Shown: positions 29,137 through 37,580 of the stretch, one piece after another
Numbering within the stretch: the first letter of the stretch is position 1
Layout of the letters: the number at the start of each line of letters is the position of its first letter
From: Terribacillus saccharophilus
GTDB lineage: Bacteria > Bacillota > Bacilli > Bacillales > Amphibacillaceae
Assembly (NCBI GenBank): GCA_900110015.1
Contig: FOCD01000001.1
Span: 1,105,994 to 1,169,993, forward strand
Direction of reading: 5' to 3'
Length of the DNA stretch: 64,000 nt
Notes under the pieces: generated by a model
The model's database searches: none
The model's input: only the letters and a program-made list of their open reading frames with translations
Told to the model about the DNA's origin: nothing
Program-made: the position numbers and the translations under genes

Positions 29137-29697
29137 GTGTACTATATCAAAAACATGCAGAAAGAGGTTGTTTTATGGAGTTCTTTATTCGAAAATGAAC
29201 AGATGAAGATACAAAACTGCACCCGTACCCATGAACCACCATCTATATTTTTTCAATACATCACCCATCTCTCTGTGAAATGTGGCGCAACTAAGCGTCA
29301 GGCAATAATCGTGGAGAATTTTCATACTTTCCTTGATCGATATCTATCAAGGTGGAAAGCTGCTGATTTACACTTTATGGAGAATTTAATTGATGATTCC
29401 TTTCAAGGAATTGAAGTTAGAGATGGTAAAATCACCACACACGGAAAGGAAGCATCGGTGACAGGATGGAGCCACGCATTTAACTACTTTAAAAACAAAG
29501 ATATGGAATGGATCTTATCTCCAATCTCTATCCTGCCACTCAATGAAAAAGAAATTTTGGCTATTGTTCGAGCTACAATGACTCTCGATGGAAAATTAAT
29601 CAAAACATCAAATCTGTTCTTCCAAACGTTCTCATACAAAAACGGAGAGTGGAAACTGATTCGCACTTATGAAGAAACAGGCGTTTCCAATTCATAG
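29137..29697 (+). CDS. NTF2-like fold protein (start uncertain)
   Basis: The reliable part is the last 125 residues, which look like a SnoaL/NTF2-type cone: FLDRYLSRWKAADLHFMENL, HGKEASVTGWSHAFNYF and TSNLFFQTFSYKNGEWKLI. The first 50-60 residues are unlike the family and have no good ribosome site; the best nearby site (AGAGG then ATG 29175) opens another frame that stops after seven codons. So the true start is probably internal, or the 5' end carries a frameshift. Function unknown. Confidence 0.55.
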   Translation: MYYIKNMQKEVVLWSSLFENEQMKIQNCTRTHEPPSIFFQYITHLSVKCGATKRQAIIVENFHTFLDRYLSRWKAADLHFMENLIDDSFQGIEVRDGKITTHGKEASVTGWSHAFNYFKNKDMEWILSPISILPLNEKEILAIVRATMTLDGKLIKTSNLFFQTFSYKNGEWKLIRTYEETGVSNS

Positions 29698-29700
29698 TGT

Positions 29701-30273
29701 TTATTTGATAACTACTAAACCAAGTTCAAAGAAATCAGCGTAATCCTGCAGATGATAATCAGCTATAGGACTTAGTCCCTGATACATGCATGTTGGTATA
29801 CCCAGTTCTTTAGCTGGCTGTAAGTCTAAGTCCCTGTCTCCAATTGCTAAATCTAAACTATGCTTTTTGTGCAAATAGCTGTACGCCGTAGAATCAGGTT
29901 TACGAGGAAAACCGTCATCAATTGTTACTATGTCAGCAAAGTACTTCTCCCATCCATAATGCTGTAGAATAGCCAACACGCCTTCTCTGTGCTTATGAGT
30001 CATAATGACATTTTTATTCGCAAACTTCAGTATCTCTTCTACATGATTAAATGGCATTAAATCCTTTGGCTGTAGCTTCTTAATAAGACTTTTTACTTCG
30101 GCTTCATTCTCTAGTGAGACGTTATAGTATTTAATTGCATGAGCATACGAGATTTTTAAATTCTTATAAATATCCTTCTTATCAAATTCATCCCCTAGAA
30201 CAGATGAAAGCGCATTGGTATACGCAGGATATGTATTAAATAATGTCCCATCGAAATCCCATAATATATTCAT
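29701..30273 (-). CDS. HAD-superfamily phosphatase
   Basis: 190 residues. Motif I is ILWDFDGTLFNT, motif II NVIMTHKHREG (Thr), motif III Lys in FPRKPDSTAY and motif IV LAIGDRDLDLQPAKEL, so all catalytic parts are present. The helical cap (about 18-75) places it with phosphoglycolate-phosphatase-like enzymes. GAAAGG lies upstream of the ATG. It converges with the NTF2-like gene with three bases between stops. Confidence 0.82.
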   Translation of the reverse strand: MNILWDFDGTLFNTYPAYTNALSSVLGDEFDKKDIYKNLKISYAHAIKYYNVSLENEAEVKSLIKKLQPKDLMPFNHVEEILKFANKNVIMTHKHREGVLAILQHYGWEKYFADIVTIDDGFPRKPDSTAYSYLHKKHSLDLAIGDRDLDLQPAKELGIPTCMYQGLSPIADYHLQDYADFFELGLVVIK

Positions 30274-30520
30274 GTTACCAACCTTTCAAAATGAATTTAT
30301 GATGCCAACAATCATATACTACCATAATTTGGAATATATGATAGATTTAACTTATCTTATTTTCTTGTTTCAAAAATACTCTGCTATTCATATAATCACC
30401 ATTCATCATTAGTTTCGAAAGTTGTATTTAAAAAGTGGCAACCTTTTTCCTTCAGACTGGACATGAAAACTTACTAGTTAACCACGCAAAAAAGACTAAT
30501 CAAAATGATAGGAGATACAG

Positions 30521-31363
30521 ATGACTAATATAAAAAATATCGGTCGCTTTTGTATGAACGATTCCAAGGGTTACATCTTAAATGATGCAAGACCTGAAAA
30601 GGTTGATTCTATTTATAATGATTTAATTAAAACAGTTGTAGAAACTTATAAATACCAGTTACAATCCGACTTACATAGCGTTTATATAAGAGGATCTATA
30701 CCGCGTGGTCTAGGCATCCCCGGCGTATCAGATTTAGATACATTATGTATTACTAATAAAGAATTAAAAGAGATAGATCTGGATTGGTCCAAAAAAGCAG
30801 AACGAGAAATTAACGAAGATTTCGTTGACGTTAATGGAGTGGAAATGAGTTTCTTTCACCTTGATCATATATGTAACACCACACGATTTTCTATCATACC
30901 GTTTATGATCAAAACGCATAGTATTTGTGTCTACGGTGAGGATTTGAGAGATCAACTACCATCTTTCAAAGCAGATAAATCTCTAGCAAATGAGCATATC
31001 ATCAATTTAAAAAATAATATTGAGCAAGCAAAAGAAGACCTAAGAGGAAATGAGGATAAAGAGGATATTTTAGACTGTTGTGTTTGGATCATGAAAATCA
31101 TAATTAGGGCAGGGCTAGCATTGGTAATGGAAGAAGAAAAACAATATACCCGAGATTTGTATCCAGCATATGAAGCATTCTCAAGATATTATCCTGAGAA
31201 AAAAGAGAAAATGCTACAAGCTTTTGAATATGCGATAAATCCCATTGAGAATACGGATGAATTAATCACTTACCTAAATAATATGGGTGAATGGATGATA
31301 GAAGCGTCTGAAGAGTGGCTTCTACTTCACAATCCACATAAAGAACGTAATATGTTGATTTAA
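30521..31363 (+). CDS. Nucleotidyltransferase-domain protein
   Basis: 280 residues from ATG 30521 (ATAGGAG eight bases upstream). The Pol-beta signature is YIRGSIPRGLGIPGVSDLDT, with GS and the Asp pair; a third acidic residue may be in VNGVEMSF. The C-terminal half is helical (EDKEDILDCCVWIMKIIIRA). Family members adenylylate antibiotics or other small molecules. Substrate unknown; not close to the other nucleotidyltransferase at 3 kb beyond the fold. Confidence 0.8.
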   Translation: MTNIKNIGRFCMNDSKGYILNDARPEKVDSIYNDLIKTVVETYKYQLQSDLHSVYIRGSIPRGLGIPGVSDLDTLCITNKELKEIDLDWSKKAEREINEDFVDVNGVEMSFFHLDHICNTTRFSIIPFMIKTHSICVYGEDLRDQLPSFKADKSLANEHIINLKNNIEQAKEDLRGNEDKEDILDCCVWIMKIIIRAGLALVMEEEKQYTRDLYPAYEAFSRYYPEKKEKMLQAFEYAINPIENTDELITYLNNMGEWMIEASEEWLLLHNPHKERNMLI

Positions 31364-31454
31364 AGTATAGATTAACGCCAATTATAATAACTACTGTTGG
31401 TTGTATACTTGCATGGCTGTTCCTTACACATCTAAACCATCTTCAGAATTTAAA

Positions 31455-31482
31455 ATGAGCCCCTATTATTCTAGGGGCTCAT
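31455..31482 (-). terminator. Terminator of namA
   Basis: A stem of ATGAGCCCCTA / TAGGGGCTCAT with a 6-base loop lies eight bases past the namA stop; on the minus strand TTTAAATT follows. Confidence 0.75.
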
Positions 31483-31489
31483 AAAGAAA

Positions 31490-32512
31490 TCAGAATCCAG
31501 CTTCATACTGCTTCGGTACAATATTCTCTTTTCTCAACTTCTTTGCAGCTTCTAAAGTCCAGTATGGATTTCTTAGCATTCCTCTTCCAACTTGTACAAG
31601 ATCTGCTTCTTCATTTCCGATAACGGCATTTGCTAGAATTGGATCATCGAGTCTGCCGACAGCCATGACTGGGACTTGCAGTGCTTCTTTGATTTGACGT
31701 GCTAATGGTACTTGGTAAGCCGCATGTGTACCTGGTCTTCCCCATGCAGCAATCTTTCCTTCACCACCGGAAGAAATGTCAAACACATCCGCACCCGCTT
31801 CTTTGTAAGCTTTCGAGAATTCGATACTTTCCTCTATGCCGTATCCGCCTTCTACATATTCTCTTGCTGAAATCCGCATAATCAATGGCATATCAGCTGG
31901 CATTTCTGCTTTTGCTGCTTCGATGACTTCACGACCGAATTTAGTCAGGTCTTGACCATATTCATCATCACGCTTATTTGTTAGTGGAGAATGGAATTGG
32001 TGGATAAGGTAACCGTGCGCACCATGGATTTCGATTGCATCAAATCCAGCTTGTACTGCACGTCTTACAGCTAAGCGGAATTTCTCGACCATACCTTTCA
32101 CTTCTTCAGTTGTCAAAGCTCTAGGTGTTTTAGAATTTTCATCAAATGGAATAGCGGATGGTGCCACTGGCTCAGCAGCATCTTCTGCTTTGCGTCCCGC
32201 ATGGGCGATCTGAATACCAATTTTAGCTCCATGGCTATGTACAGCCTCTACAATTTTTGCAAGAGCTGGAATTTGCTCATCAGACCATAAACCTAAATCG
32301 TAATCTGTAATTCTTCCGTCTGGCTCTACATCAGTCATTTCAACGATAATAAACCCTGTTCCGCCAACCGCTCTGCTGACATAATGAAGATAATGCCAGT
32401 CATTAGCAATTCCATCTTTCTTTTCTACTGAATACTGGCACATCGGCGGCATGACAACTCTGTTTTTCAGCTCCAGATTTTTTATTTTATAAGTACTGAA
32501 CAAATTTTGCAT
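31490..32512 (-). CDS. namA: NADPH dehydrogenase NamA (YqjM-type ene-reductase)
   Basis: 340 residues, same length as B. subtilis YqjM. FMN enzyme of the old-yellow-enzyme class that reduces electrophilic alkenes, nitro compounds and quinones with NADPH. The class marker Cys is in VVMPPMCQYSVEKKDG, HAGRKAE binds substrate, and the IHGAHGYLIHQFHSP segment carries the paired His. The arginine finger is near the C-terminus. Single gene with its own promoter and a large inverted repeat over the -10, so it is probably repressed until an electrophile is sensed, as known for OYE genes in Bacillus. Confidence 0.93.
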   Translation of the reverse strand: MQNLFSTYKIKNLELKNRVVMPPMCQYSVEKKDGIANDWHYLHYVSRAVGGTGFIIVEMTDVEPDGRITDYDLGLWSDEQIPALAKIVEAVHSHGAKIGIQIAHAGRKAEDAAEPVAPSAIPFDENSKTPRALTTEEVKGMVEKFRLAVRRAVQAGFDAIEIHGAHGYLIHQFHSPLTNKRDDEYGQDLTKFGREVIEAAKAEMPADMPLIMRISAREYVEGGYGIEESIEFSKAYKEAGADVFDISSGGEGKIAAWGRPGTHAAYQVPLARQIKEALQVPVMAVGRLDDPILANAVIGNEEADLVQVGRGMLRNPYWTLEAAKKLRKENIVPKQYEAGF

Positions 32513-32531
32513 GTTGAAAACTCCTCATCGA

Positions 32532-32588
32532 ATAAATTATATGCATCACACATGCATTTAATTTATCGTTTTAGAATAACCCTGTCAA
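32532..32588 (-). promoter_or_regulatory. namA promoter with a 35-bp operator-like inverted repeat
   Basis: Minus strand: TTGACA (32583-32588), 17 bases, TAAATT (32560-32565). 32532-32566 is an inverted repeat with 15-base arms, one mismatch and a 5-base centre (core ATGCAT-CACAC-ATGCAT). It covers the -10 and start region. Size and position suit a MarR-, HxlR- or TetR-type repressor. Confidence 0.75.
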
Positions 32589-32603
32589 ATGAAAGGCATA
32601 CAC

Positions 32604-32628
32604 AAAAAAGTACCCTTTCAGGTACTTT
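32604..32628 (-). terminator. Terminator of the MarR gene
   Basis: AAAGTACC / GGTACTTT stem with a 6-base loop and TTTTTTG on the minus strand, just past the MarR stop and before the namA promoter, so namA is a separate unit. Confidence 0.8.
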
Positions 32629-32641
32629 GATTGTCTACGTC

Positions 32642-33064
32642 TCATAATTTATTCAGTAATTGCTTTAGTATGCGTTCAGAGTCCACTTGAGCAAAGTTAG
32701 TACCTATTACTTCATGAAACGATTGAAGACCCAGCTGCAATTTATTTTCCCCTAGTTCTGTCATTTGTGTATACGTTCCTCTACGATCATCTGTACACAC
32801 GTGCTTCTGCAATGCACCGCAGCGATCGGCTTCCATATTCGCAACCAATCTAGATAACGCGCTTTGACTTAACCCGATCAATTCTTGCAGTTGCTGCAAA
32901 CGAAGCTTCTTTTCAGGTGCCTTGGAGAGATAATACAATACATAAAACTCTTTAATTGATAAGCTATATTCTTTTTGCAGAACGTTTTCCAGTTCCTTCT
33001 TTATTTTCAATTGTAAATTATCCAGAGCCAACCACTCATCCATAAACTCATGGTGTGTATTCAT
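32642..33064 (-). CDS. MarR-family transcriptional regulator
   Basis: 140 residues from ATG 33064, eight bases after AGGTGG. Winged-helix core: LYYLSKAPEKKLRLQQLQ, recognition helix SQSALSRLVANMEADRCG and wing CTDDRRGTYTQMTELGE. The Cys residues at ADRCGALQKHVCTDD could sense oxidants or electrophiles. It is upstream of and co-directional with namA, and a candidate owner of the namA operator. Confidence 0.88.
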   Translation of the reverse strand: MNTHHEFMDEWLALDNLQLKIKKELENVLQKEYSLSIKEFYVLYYLSKAPEKKLRLQQLQELIGLSQSALSRLVANMEADRCGALQKHVCTDDRRGTYTQMTELGENKLQLGLQSFHEVIGTNFAQVDSERILKQLLNKL

Positions 33065-33162
33065 AAGATATTCCACCTATTCTAATCTCGAATGCTATAC
33101 ATGTTACTATACTGGAATTGATAGAGGAGCTCAAATTTATTTAATGGACAAACTCAATCACA

Positions 33163-33198
33163 AAACAGACCATGTAAATGCACATGGTCTGTTTTTTC
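33163..33198 (-). terminator. Terminator of the MMPL transporter gene
   Basis: A 14-bp perfect stem (AAAACAGACCATGT / ACATGGTCTGTTTT) with a 6-base loop lies 15 bases beyond the ydfJ stop; T-tracts occur on both sides. Confidence 0.85.
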
Positions 33199-33212
33199 AG
33201 AAGATTACTCCA

Positions 33213-35420
33213 TTAATTTGTCTTTAATTTATTTCCTTGAGCAGATACGTTTTCATTTTGTTCACTTAGTTTTTCAGACAACTTATGTCCTTCAATATCT
33301 ACATTAGGAATTATCTTATCCAGCCATTTAGGCAGGTACCAAGTAGCATGTCCCATCAACTTCATTATTGCCGGAATAAGTGCCAGGCGAACGATGAAGG
33401 CATCAAACAACACGCCGAATGTCAGAGCTAGTCCCATTGACTTGATCATCGTATCTCCCGCAAAGATAAATCCAGCAAATACAAAGATCATGATTAAACC
33501 TGCAGCTGTTACGACAGGACCACTATATTTTAGACCTGCTAAAATGGATCTGACCGGATCCTTAGTGATTGTATATTCTTCGTGCATGCGACTAACAAGG
33601 AATACCTGATAATCCATTGCTAAACCAAACAATATACCGATAACCAGAATTGGCAGGAATGCCAAGATTGGTCCTTCTTGCGGAATACCGAGCAAGCTAT
33701 TCAGATACCCATCCTGCAAAATGAACACGGAAAAACCCAATGTCGCAGTCATAGTAAGTAAGAATCCAGATACTGCTGTAAGCGGTACTAATAAGGAACG
33801 GAATACGACCATTAGCAAAATAAACGCAAATCCAACAATGATAACACCAAAGATAGGTATTGCATCATTCAACTTTTCAGCAATATCAATGTTAATGGCC
33901 GTCAGACCAGTAACTCGGAATTCAATATTCTCTCCACCATCATTTAGCGAGAGCTTTCTGATATCATGGACAAGGTCGGCTGTGCCACTATCATTTGGAC
34001 CTGTTTCCGGTATCACGTTAACGATTGCATACTTCCCACTTTCATTCGGCATGGCTGGTGTTACTTGGCTTACATTATCCAAATTGCCAATCTCTTCTGT
34101 TGCTTTTTGGAATTGCACTGTCTGATCACCGCTTGTTCCAGAAGCATCAACCAAAACAGCTAAAGGTCCGTTAAAACCTTCACCGAATCCATCCGCTAGT
34201 AAATCGTATGCTTGTCGTGCCGGATCATCTTCTACTTTCATGCCATCGTCAGGTAAGCCTAATCGCAGATCTGTAGCCGGGATGCTGATTATTACCAAAA
34301 TCACGATGCTGATAATCGCAACAATTAAAGGCTGCTTTGTAACGAATCGTCCCCAAGCGTTCGAGTCAGTTTGTCCTTTTTGATTTTTGCTTGATTTACT
34401 TAGCAGACGATTCTTCTTATCGATTCTTTTGCCTACAAGGGCTAAAACAGCAGGACCAGCAGTAATGGAAACTAGTACTGCGAAAAGTACACTTAATGCA
34501 GCCGTAATCCCCATTGCTGCAAGGAATGGAATACCGATTACAGTCAAACCACACAAGGCAACAATAACTGTCAGCCCTGCAAATATTACTGCTCCACCAG
34601 CTGTACCATTTGCTCTTGCAATAGATTCGTTAATCTCAATACCATCTCTTACCTGCTGTCTATGTTTTGAGAAGATGAACAACGCATAATCTATTCCAAC
34701 AGCTAAGCCGATCATGACGGAGAGCGACAAACTGAATGATGTAATGTCGAACATACTTGCACCAATCAGCGTTACGCCAATGCTGGCAACCAAACCAAGC
34801 AATGCGTTGAATATCGGTAATCCGGCTATGACAAACGATGCAAAGGTGATACTTAATACGATGAAGGCCATTACGATCCCAATCACTTCGGAGATTCCAC
34901 CGATTTCTACTTCAGACGGTATGATGTCGCCTTTCATTGCAACTTGTAATCCTTCGTTCTCGGCAATTTCAATACTTTTTTCTGCATGTTCTACCGAGGA
35001 TTCCGGAACATCGGCAGCAGCTTCTTTATATGTGATATCAGCATAAGCAACAGCTCCATCTGCACTAACGGTCTGTGCTTCAAATGGATTTGCTGCAGAT
35101 GCTACTTCGTCATCTTCCATTATCTTATCAAGTACATCGCTGATTGCTTGCTGAGAAGATTCAGATGTTAATTTCTCGTTACCTTCTGCACCAAACACAA
35201 TTCTTAACGACCCAGCATCCGACCCACTTGGGAATTCATCCTGCAATAACTCGTTTGCTTCCTCAGATGGTGTTCCCGGTATACTCATATCACCGGAAAA
35301 AGACGGTTTTAAAAGAAATGCAGAAATGAAGATGATTGCAATGAAGGCAACCCATCCAGCAAGAACAGTCTTTTTATGCAATGCACACCATTTTCCTAAT
35401 CTATATAACAATGTTGACAT
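33213..35420 (-). CDS. ydfJ: MMPL/RND-family transporter (YdfJ-like)
   Basis: 735 residues from ATG 35420, after GAAGGGAG; the frame to 35468 runs through the promoter. Two repeats, each with one membrane helix, a large extracellular loop and five more helices. MMPL marks include GLAVGIDYALFIFSKHRQQ and ILFGLAMDYQVFLVSRMHEE, whose Asp-Tyr pairs relay protons. It likely exports a lipid-like or toxic compound. In B. subtilis ydfJ is the target of YdfHI; here ydfI and ydfH lie directly upstream and a YdfI-type site precedes the gene. Confidence 0.9.
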   Translation of the reverse strand: MSTLLYRLGKWCALHKKTVLAGWVAFIAIIFISAFLLKPSFSGDMSIPGTPSEEANELLQDEFPSGSDAGSLRIVFGAEGNEKLTSESSQQAISDVLDKIMEDDEVASAANPFEAQTVSADGAVAYADITYKEAAADVPESSVEHAEKSIEIAENEGLQVAMKGDIIPSEVEIGGISEVIGIVMAFIVLSITFASFVIAGLPIFNALLGLVASIGVTLIGASMFDITSFSLSLSVMIGLAVGIDYALFIFSKHRQQVRDGIEINESIARANGTAGGAVIFAGLTVIVALCGLTVIGIPFLAAMGITAALSVLFAVLVSITAGPAVLALVGKRIDKKNRLLSKSSKNQKGQTDSNAWGRFVTKQPLIVAIISIVILVIISIPATDLRLGLPDDGMKVEDDPARQAYDLLADGFGEGFNGPLAVLVDASGTSGDQTVQFQKATEEIGNLDNVSQVTPAMPNESGKYAIVNVIPETGPNDSGTADLVHDIRKLSLNDGGENIEFRVTGLTAINIDIAEKLNDAIPIFGVIIVGFAFILLMVVFRSLLVPLTAVSGFLLTMTATLGFSVFILQDGYLNSLLGIPQEGPILAFLPILVIGILFGLAMDYQVFLVSRMHEEYTITKDPVRSILAGLKYSGPVVTAAGLIMIFVFAGFIFAGDTMIKSMGLALTFGVLFDAFIVRLALIPAIMKLMGHATWYLPKWLDKIIPNVDIEGHKLSEKLSEQNENVSAQGNKLKTN

Positions 35421-35495
35421 AAAAATCTCCCTTCTAATTTTAGAACCTGAATAACTTACTCCATTCATATTAAAGGGATGGCAAATAAAAAAAAC

Positions 35496-35520
35496 GTACG
35501 TTTGGGCAGTACGTTTTTAA
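35496..35520 (-). promoter_or_regulatory. YdfI-type tandem 12-mer upstream of ydfJ
   Basis: Minus strand: GCCCAAACGTAC (35496-35507) matches the 12-mer GCCCRAAYGTAC that I recall for YdfI binding in B. subtilis. A second, weaker copy TTAAAAACGTAC (8 of 12 equal) lies one base away at 35509-35520, giving direct repeats at 13-base spacing, between ydfI and ydfJ. Confidence 0.7.
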
Positions 35521-35525
35521 AAAGC

Positions 35526-36179
35526 CTACAATTTATTGTAGTTGAGGTGAATCAAACCAGATTCAATCGCTACAGCAACTGCTTCCGTGCGGGAATCCAC
35601 ACCCAATTTATTAAAGATAGCAGTTAGCCTTGATTTTACTGTCCTTTCTGAAACACCTATATCAAAAGCAATGTCCTTGCTCGTCGTCCCTCTGGCAACT
35701 GCTTGAAGAATAATGATTTCCATTCGAGAAAGCTGGACCTTTTCTTTAATATGTTGCCTTTTTTCCTGATAATCTTGGATTCTCTTCATCATTTCCTCTC
35801 CTATGAGGGTCTCCCCATTCATAGCAGCATCCATAGAATGAAACAAAGATTGGAGGCTGGTATCTTTTAGAAGATAACCTTTTGCACCTAAAGCAAATCC
35901 TTCTGCCAGCAATTGATCTTCATTATAAGTTGTGAGAATGATAATAGGCAGCTTAGGATGCGTAACTGATAGCTTACGAATTGCTTCCATGCCGCTCATG
36001 ACAGGCATGTACAAATCCATCAGTATTATATCGGGTACTAAATCATTTACAAGCTGGATTGCTTCTGCCCCATGTCCGGCTTCGCCTATGGTTTTATAAT
36101 TTTCATTTGTTTCAATAAGCAATTTCAGACCTTCTCTTACGACTACATGATCATCTGCGATAAGTACTTTATACGTCAT
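35526..36179 (-). CDS. ydfI: Response regulator, NarL/LuxR type (YdfI-like)
   Basis: 217 residues. Receiver domain with VLIADDHVVVREG, phosphorylated Asp in IILMDLYMPVMSG and Lys in GYLLKDTS; C-terminal LuxR HTH (GTTSKDIAFDIGVSERTVKSR). Its ATG follows the kinase stop with no gap (TAA-ATG), so they are coupled. It should bind the tandem 12-mer and turn on the MMPL transporter gene. Confidence 0.9.
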   Translation of the reverse strand: MTYKVLIADDHVVVREGLKLLIETNENYKTIGEAGHGAEAIQLVNDLVPDIILMDLYMPVMSGMEAIRKLSVTHPKLPIIILTTYNEDQLLAEGFALGAKGYLLKDTSLQSLFHSMDAAMNGETLIGEEMMKRIQDYQEKRQHIKEKVQLSRMEIIILQAVARGTTSKDIAFDIGVSERTVKSRLTAIFNKLGVDSRTEAVAVAIESGLIHLNYNKL

Positions 36180-37376
36180 TTAATCCTCTCCATTCTCCGG
36201 AATACTGACCGTCACTGTTGTACCTTCCCCCAATGTGCTACTAATGCGGATCTCTCCGCCTAAAATCCTTACACGTTCTTTCATACCAATTAATCCATAA
36301 TGACCTTGTTTATTTGAGATTTCTTCTGTATCAAAGCCAACACCATTATCCTCAACCTTTAAACGAATACGTGTATCCAAAGTGCTTTTAATGGAAACAA
36401 ATACTTCACTTGCCCTGCTATGCCTTGCAATATTCAATAGACATTCACTGACGATTCTGGACAAGTGCTCGGTGATTTTCGGTGATAGTGACTGCATGAC
36501 TTCATAATTCAAGCTGCAAGGTATAGCTGTTGCAGTCGTAAACTGTTGGGTATTCTCTCGCAAGATATACTCCAAGTCGATATTTTCTTCGTGTAATCGT
36601 AAGTCATCGATCACAATTCGCGAATCTGCCAATACGGAGCTTGCACCCTTCATAGCCAGTTGTGCAATTTGCTGCGCACGCTCCTGATTCCCATTAGTGA
36701 GATGAGCATTTATTGCTTCGAGCTGCATTTTAATACCGGCAATTCCTTGTGCCAACGTGTCATGCAAATCACGTGCCATCCGCTGTCGCTCACTATACAG
36801 CGTTAGATTTTCCACCTGGTGATGTGCCTCTTCCAGTTCCTGCAGAATTTGCTGCGTTCTTATTCTTGCATTTACCTGTTTGAAGAAGATTGCAGCATAG
36901 GCAACGATTATTAAGGTAGCAGGAATAACGATAACAAAGTAAGTAAACAAACCCTCACTCGGAATAATGATGACTGATGCAATAATCGAAAGACCTGATA
37001 ATATGACAAAGAACGCAACTCTGTTTCTCCCAACCATCCCTACTAGCTGACCTAAGAGCAAAGGAAACAATGCAATAATCGTTACAGAGACGTTGTACAT
37101 TAAAAAGGCGCTTCCATACACAATTAATCCTTGAACAACAAAATACATCCAAGCTCTTCTCGGCAGGAACCTGTTTGAAAACCAATAAAATGTACTAAAA
37201 ATAATAATCAGCAAACTAAATGAAGTACAATGCAAAACAGAACTTCCCGATACAATTTGTATAATTAAAGAAGCAGTAAATGTAACAAAGATCCAAATTA
37301 ACCCTGGTATTCTTGCTGCGACCATATTATTGTTTTCTTGTTTGATATTGTTTTGAGCGTACACATGATTGTCCAT
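36180..37376 (-). CDS. ydfH: Sensor histidine kinase (YdfH-like)
   Basis: 398 residues. Five or six membrane segments (about 28-180) without a large outside loop, then a HisKA_3 domain with phosphoacceptor His in RQRMARDLHDTLAQGIAG and an HATPase domain (KVEDNGVGFDT, GLIGMKERVRILGGE). Membrane-buried sensing is usual for cell-envelope stress kinases. TTAGGAG precedes the ATG by eight bases. Partner is the response regulator that follows. Confidence 0.9.
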   Translation of the reverse strand: MDNHVYAQNNIKQENNNMVAARIPGLIWIFVTFTASLIIQIVSGSSVLHCTSFSLLIIIFSTFYWFSNRFLPRRAWMYFVVQGLIVYGSAFLMYNVSVTIIALFPLLLGQLVGMVGRNRVAFFVILSGLSIIASVIIIPSEGLFTYFVIVIPATLIIVAYAAIFFKQVNARIRTQQILQELEEAHHQVENLTLYSERQRMARDLHDTLAQGIAGIKMQLEAINAHLTNGNQERAQQIAQLAMKGASSVLADSRIVIDDLRLHEENIDLEYILRENTQQFTTATAIPCSLNYEVMQSLSPKITEHLSRIVSECLLNIARHSRASEVFVSIKSTLDTRIRLKVEDNGVGFDTEEISNKQGHYGLIGMKERVRILGGEIRISSTLGEGTTVTVSIPENGED

Positions 37377-37437
37377 TTATTTTTCTCCTAAAGATATCCT
37401 TATGAATAGTATGCACCATTCCAGGATGTTCTGTCTT

Positions 37438-37449
37438 TCCCGTTTGGGC
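37438..37449 (-). promoter_or_regulatory. Half-matching YdfI-type site upstream of ydfH
   Basis: Minus strand GCCCAAACGGGA agrees with the first nine bases of the YdfI 12-mer. It lies about 60 bases before the kinase start, with no second copy, so autoregulation is only a possibility. Confidence 0.35.
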
Positions 37450-37543
37450 ATTTCATTCTAGAGCCCTTATTATTTCGTTTACTTGAACTTTTTTAAAGCA
37501 GTATCATCAACCATTTCTTTCAAGATTACTTAATATGAAACAC

Positions 37544-37574
37544 AAAAAAAGAGAAGGATCCATCCTCCTCTTTC
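37544..37574 (-). terminator. Terminator of the metNIQ operon
   Basis: An imperfect stem (AAAGAGAAGGAT / ATCCTCCTCTTT) followed on the minus strand by TTTTTTTGTG, starting six bases past the metQ stop. Confidence 0.85.
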
Positions 37575-37580
37575 CGACTA

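Noticed and set aside
31385-31470. Short hydrophobic frame (ITTVGCILAWLFLTHL) after the nucleotidyltransferase gene
   Set aside because: No start codon or ribosome site; probably chance or a very old remnant.
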